Positions 5,472-7,671 of a stretch of 7,671 nt of DNA are shown piece by piece; within the stretch, counting starts at the first letter, position 1, and each line of letters begins with the position of its first letter. The stretch is from positions 1 through 7,671 of the forward strand of contig CAJYIG010000044.1 in the NCBI GenBank assembly GCA_913774725.1, written 5' to 3'. Origin of the DNA: an uncultured Curtobacterium sp. (GTDB taxonomy: Bacteria > Actinomycetota > Actinomycetes > Actinomycetales > Microbacteriaceae). The position numbers and the translations under genes are program-made. A model generated the notes under the pieces. That model saw only the letters and a program-made list of their open reading frames with translations, was not told the origin of the DNA and searched no databases.

Positions 5472-5517
5472 GGCTCACTCGCCCGAGCGGCTCACTCGCC
5501 GCGGCGGCTCACTCGCC
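5472..5517. repeat. Three-copy 17-bp repeat over the smpB stop codon
   Basis: GGCTCACTCGCC occurs at 5472-5483, 5489-5500 and 5506-5517, exactly 17 bp apart. On the minus strand each copy reads GGCGAGTGAGCC. The first copy encodes the last Gly-Glu and the TGA stop of smpB. The two copies nearest smpB match over 14 nt. The unit is not a multiple of three, so the later copies fall in other frames. Confidence 0.9.
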
Positions 5518-5985
5518 CATGCGGTTCCGCGAGCGCATGGCCCGCTCGGCCTCGCGCTTGTCGGTCTTCTCGCGCAGGGCCTGACGCTTGTCGAACTCGC
5601 GCTTGCCCTTCGCGACCGCGATCTCGACCTTCGCCCGACCGTCGTGGAAGTAGATCTTCATCGGGACGAGCGTGTACCCGCCCTGCGCCGTCTTGTGCGA
5701 GATCTTCACGATCTGCTGCTTGTGCAGGAGCAGCTTGCGCTTCCGCCGGGGCGCGTGGTTGTTCCACGTCCCCTCGGTGTACTCGGGGATGTGCACGGAG
5801 TCGAGCCACGCTTCGCCGCCGTCGATGAAGGCGTACCCGTCGACCAGGGACGCGCGACCCTCGCGCAGGGACTTCACCTCGGTGCCGGACAGCACCATGC
5901 CTGCCTCGTACGTGTCCTCGATGAGGTAGTCGTGGCGCGCGCGACGGTTGGTCGCCACGATCTTCTCGCCGCGTTCCTTCGCCAT
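5509..5985 (-). CDS. smpB: SsrA-binding protein SmpB
   Basis: SmpB is a small RNA-binding protein that binds the tRNA-like part of tmRNA and carries it into the A site of stalled ribosomes in the cytosol. The 158-residue sequence has the expected OB-fold landmarks: NRRARHDY (13-20), the strongly conserved [18 protein letters not shown] region (34-51), HIPEY (65-69), [12 protein letters not shown] (77-88) and [11 protein letters not shown] (103-113). The basic C-terminal tail, [25 protein letters not shown] (127-150), becomes helical in the mRNA channel in known SmpB-tmRNA complexes. The length is normal for the family. The ATG start at 5985 is supported by AAGGGAG 5 nt upstream (5991-5997). 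Its RNA partner ssrA is the next gene on the same strand. A hairpin and a possible -10 box upstream suggest transcription separate from ftsX. The stop codon lies in the first copy of a 17-bp repeat. Confidence 0.97.
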   Translation of the reverse strand: MAKERGEKIVATNRRARHDYLIEDTYEAGMVLSGTEVKSLREGRASLVDGYAFIDGGEAWLDSVHIPEYTEGTWNNHAPRRKRKLLLHKQQIVKISHKTAQGGYTLVPMKIYFHDGRAKVEIAVAKGKREFDKRQALREKTDKREAERAMRSRNRMGE

Positions 5986-6002
5986 GGTGACTCCCTTCGG
6001 TG

Positions 6003-6021
6003 ACCGGGAACGGACCCCGGT
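6003..6021 (-). repeat. Small inverted repeat in the smpB leader
   Basis: ACCGGG (6003-6008) pairs with CCCGGT (6016-6021) around a 7-nt loop, just upstream of the smpB ribosome binding site. It could influence translation of smpB, but a 6-bp inverted repeat in GC-rich DNA can arise by chance. Confidence 0.3.
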
Positions 6022-6039
6022 GCTGCTGCGCAGCCCTAC

Positions 6040-6045
6040 AGCCTA
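6040..6045 (-). promoter_or_regulatory. Possible -10 box for smpB
   Basis: TAGGCT on the minus strand matches the common actinobacterial TANNNT -10 pattern and lies about 55 nt before the smpB ATG, just downstream of a terminator-like hairpin. No clear -35 element is seen 16-18 nt further upstream, so this is tentative. Confidence 0.35.
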
Positions 6046-6058
6046 GTGAACACGACGG

Positions 6059-6087
6059 CCGCGGCGCACCTTCCCGGCGCGCCGCGG
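6059..6087 (-). terminator. GC-rich hairpin after ftsX
   Basis: A perfect 9-bp inverted repeat pairs CCGCGGCGC (6059-6067) with GCGCCGCGG (6079-6087) around an 11-nt loop, starting 13 nt past the ftsX stop. No U-tract follows. It is a likely full or partial terminator for the ftsEX transcript. Confidence 0.55.
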
Positions 6088-6100
6088 TCCCGGAGTCGGG

Positions 6101-7015
6101 TCAGACGCGCAGGTAGCGACGGATCGCGATGAGCGCCGAGACCCCGGCCAGCAGGACACCGATCACGATCACGGCGGGCACGACCACGGCCGCGTCGCCC
6201 ATGCCGATGAACGCCGTGCCCGAGAACCGCTGCGCCAGGTAGTTCCGCACGAAGAACCACACCACGGCGGTGATCGCGCCACCGGCGAGCACAGCACCGA
6301 TGGCTGCGGCGATGACGCCCTCGAGCACGAAGGGGGTCTGGATGAACCGGTTCGACGCCCCGACGAGGCGCATGATGCCGAGCTCGCGCCGCCTGCTGAA
6401 CGCCGACAGTCGGATCGTCGTCGCGATGAGCAGCACGGCGGCCACGAGCATCAGCGACGCGATGCCGATCGCCGTGTACGACGAGGCGTTGAGCAGGTTG
6501 AAGATCGGCTGCAGGTACCCGCGCTGGTCCACCACGCTCTGCACGCCGGCGACCTTCGACAGGCTCTCGACGAGGACGTCCGCCTGCGACGGGTTCTTCA
6601 GGTTCACCCAGAAGGTCTCGTTGAGGTACTCCGGCTTGACGAACTCGGTCGCCGGCGAGTCCTTGAACTGCTCCTTGAACCGCGTGAACGCCTGGTCCTG
6701 GTCCTCGTAGTACGTCTTCTCGATGTACGGCTTGAGGGTGGACGAGTCGAGCTGCGCCTGGACCTGCTCACGCTGGTCCTCGGTGGCCTTGGCGCCGGTG
6801 CAGTTCCCGGTGGTGTCGGTGTCGGTGCACAGGTAGACCGCGACCTGCGCCCGGTCGTACCAGTACCCCTTCATCTGGTTGATCTGCATCTGCAGCAGGA
6901 TCGCGGTGCCGACGAAGGTCAGGGAGATGAAGGTCACCAGGACGACCGAGACCACCATCGACGCGTTGCGTCGCAGGCCCGAGCCGACCTCGGACATGAC
7001 GAGCCCGAGCCTCAT
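6101..7015 (-). CDS. ftsX: Cell division protein FtsX (ABC-type permease subunit)
   Basis: FtsX is the membrane half of the FtsEX complex, which couples ATP hydrolysis by FtsE to activation of peptidoglycan hydrolases at the division site. The 304-residue protein has the standard topology. A cytoplasmic N-terminus ([17 protein letters not shown]) precedes a first membrane helix at about 20-42, then an extracellular domain at about 43-176. Three further helices follow near 178-200, 228-256 and 276-297, then a basic end, AIRRYLRV. The cytoplasmic stretch [15 protein letters not shown] (207-221) after helix 2 is the typical FtsX coupling region that meets FtsE. The extracellular domain holds two cysteines, C63 and C72, which could form a disulfide. 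The ATG at 7015 overlaps the ftsE stop in ATGA, so the two are translationally coupled. Length and features are normal for the family. Confidence 0.96.
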   Translation of the reverse strand: MRLGLVMSEVGSGLRRNASMVVSVVLVTFISLTFVGTAILLQMQINQMKGYWYDRAQVAVYLCTDTDTTGNCTGAKATEDQREQVQAQLDSSTLKPYIEKTYYEDQDQAFTRFKEQFKDSPATEFVKPEYLNETFWVNLKNPSQADVLVESLSKVAGVQSVVDQRGYLQPIFNLLNASSYTAIGIASLMLVAAVLLIATTIRLSAFSRRRELGIMRLVGASNRFIQTPFVLEGVIAAAIGAVLAGGAITAVVWFFVRNYLAQRFSGTAFIGMGDAAVVVPAVIVIGVLLAGVSALIAIRRYLRV

Positions 7016-7671
7016 CGGATGAGTCCCGGGATCGTCTGGATGCCGGTCGTGTTCGAGACACCCGAGCCGCGCTGGATCGGGAGCGCCTGCGTCTGGTAGC
7101 CGCCGGACTGCTCGTCGCGCAGGACGCTGCCGTTCGAGAGCTCGATGACCCGGCGCTGCATCTGGTTCACGATGCTGGCGTCGTGCGTCGCCATGAGCAC
7201 GGTGGTGCCTCCCTGGTTGATGCGTTCGAGGAGCGCCATGATGCCGGCCGAGGTGGTCGGGTCGAGGTTGCCGGTGGGCTCGTCGGCCAGCAGGATCGCC
7301 GGCTTGTTGACGACGGCGCGGGCGATCGCCACGCGCTGCTGCTCACCACCGGAGAGCTCGTGCGGCATGCGGGTCGCCTTGCCGGCGAGACCGACGAGCT
7401 TGAGCACGTCGGTGACGGCCTCGCTGATGAAGCCCTTGCTCTTGCCGATCACCTGGAGCGAGAAGGCGACGTTGTCGAAGACGTTCTTGTTCGGCAGGAG
7501 CCGGAAGTCCTGGAAGACCACACCGAGGTTGCGGCGGAAGTACGGGACCTTGCGCGACGACAGGGCGCCGAGCCGCTGCCCGAGCACGTGGATCTGCCCG
7601 CGGGTCGGCTTCTCCTCCTTGAGCACGAGGCGCAGGAAGCTCGACTTGCCGGAGCCGGACGCGCCGACGAG
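7012..7671 (-). CDS. ftsE: Cell division ATP-binding protein FtsE (N-terminus cut by window edge)
   Basis: FtsE is the cytoplasmic ABC ATPase of the FtsEX complex. The window holds its C-terminal 219 residues; an estimated 30-35 N-terminal residues lie beyond 7671. The frame is open to the edge and includes the Walker A motif GASGSGKSS right at the boundary, so the GTG at 7626 is internal and not a start. In order there follow the Q-loop ([20 protein letters not shown]), the ABC signature [14 protein letters not shown], Walker [13 protein letters not shown] and the H-loop TVLMATHD. The end, after [18 protein letters not shown], is a polar extension of roughly 25 residues, longer than the E. 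coli protein and possibly an actinobacterial feature. It overlaps ftsX by 4 bp (ATGA). In many actinomycetes prfB lies upstream; that is outside this window. Confidence 0.96.
   Translation of the reverse strand, partial: LVGASGSGKSSFLRLVLKEEKPTRGQIHVLGQRLGALSSRKVPYFRRNLGVVFQDFRLLPNKNVFDNVAFSLQVIGKSKGFISEAVTDVLKLVGLAGKATRMPHELSGGEQQRVAIARAVVNKPAILLADEPTGNLDPTTSAGIMALLERINQGGTTVLMATHDASIVNQMQRRVIELSNGSVLRDEQSGGYQTQALPIQRGSGVSNTTGIQTIPGLIR

Larger units (their letters stand above)
5356..5508. other. Intergenic region between smpB and ssrA
   Basis: These 153 bp contain the tmRNA promoter and leader, two GC-rich hairpins (5404-5419 and 5418-5444, overlapping by 2 nt) and most of a three-copy 17-bp repeat. 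No coding region is supported. The mature tmRNA 5' end at 5355 has no good -10 at the expected distance, so a longer precursor trimmed at the 5' end is likely. Confidence 0.5.

Noticed and set aside
5142..5828. A plus-strand open frame across ssrA and smpB
   Set aside because: It overlaps a well-supported tmRNA and is antisense to smpB, and its product shows no protein-like features.

Overview
The window is GC-rich throughout, has GTG starts, uses strong AGGAGG-type ribosome binding sites and carries the actinobacterial order ftsE-ftsX-smpB-ssrA (all on the minus strand). This points to a high-GC actinomycete. The tmRNA tag (ANSKRTDFALAA) and the overall style fit Microbacteriaceae, perhaps a Curtobacterium-like genus, but the genus is a guess.

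Layout from left to right. A Nudix hydrolase (+, 13-576) faces a uridine-kinase-like P-loop enzyme (-, 573-1160), and their TAG stops share one CTAG. Divergent from the kinase is a two-gene operon (+). It encodes an O-acetylhomoserine sulfhydrylase-type PLP enzyme (1265-2668) and, translationally coupled to it, a NtaA/SnaA/DszA-type flavin monooxygenase (2671-3975). Facing this operon with only 17 bp between is an unrecognised protein (-, 3993-4805) that ends in a 48-residue Lys/Asp repeat tail. Next come a large terminator-like hairpin (4888-4928), the tmRNA gene ssrA (-, 4978-5355), smpB (-, 5509-5985), ftsX (-, 6101-7015) and a 5'-truncated ftsE (-, 7012 to the window edge).

How the genes work together. 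FtsE and FtsX form the ABC-type complex that links the divisome to cell-wall hydrolysis; their reading frames overlap by ATGA. SmpB and tmRNA together rescue stalled ribosomes. A GC-rich hairpin and a possible -10 box between ftsX and smpB suggest that smpB can be transcribed separately. The sulfhydrylase/monooxygenase pair is best read as an organosulfur-scavenging unit: the monooxygenase would release sulfur from an organic compound and the PLP enzyme would fix it into homocysteine. The substrate cannot be read from sequence.

I see no CRISPR array, transposase, phage gene or clear attachment-site duplication. Most of the window is ordinary core genome. The least explained items are the lysine-tailed protein, a 17-bp three-copy repeat laid over the smpB stop codon, and the coupled sulfhydrylase/monooxygenase pair. 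I found no convincing evidence of a wholly new system.
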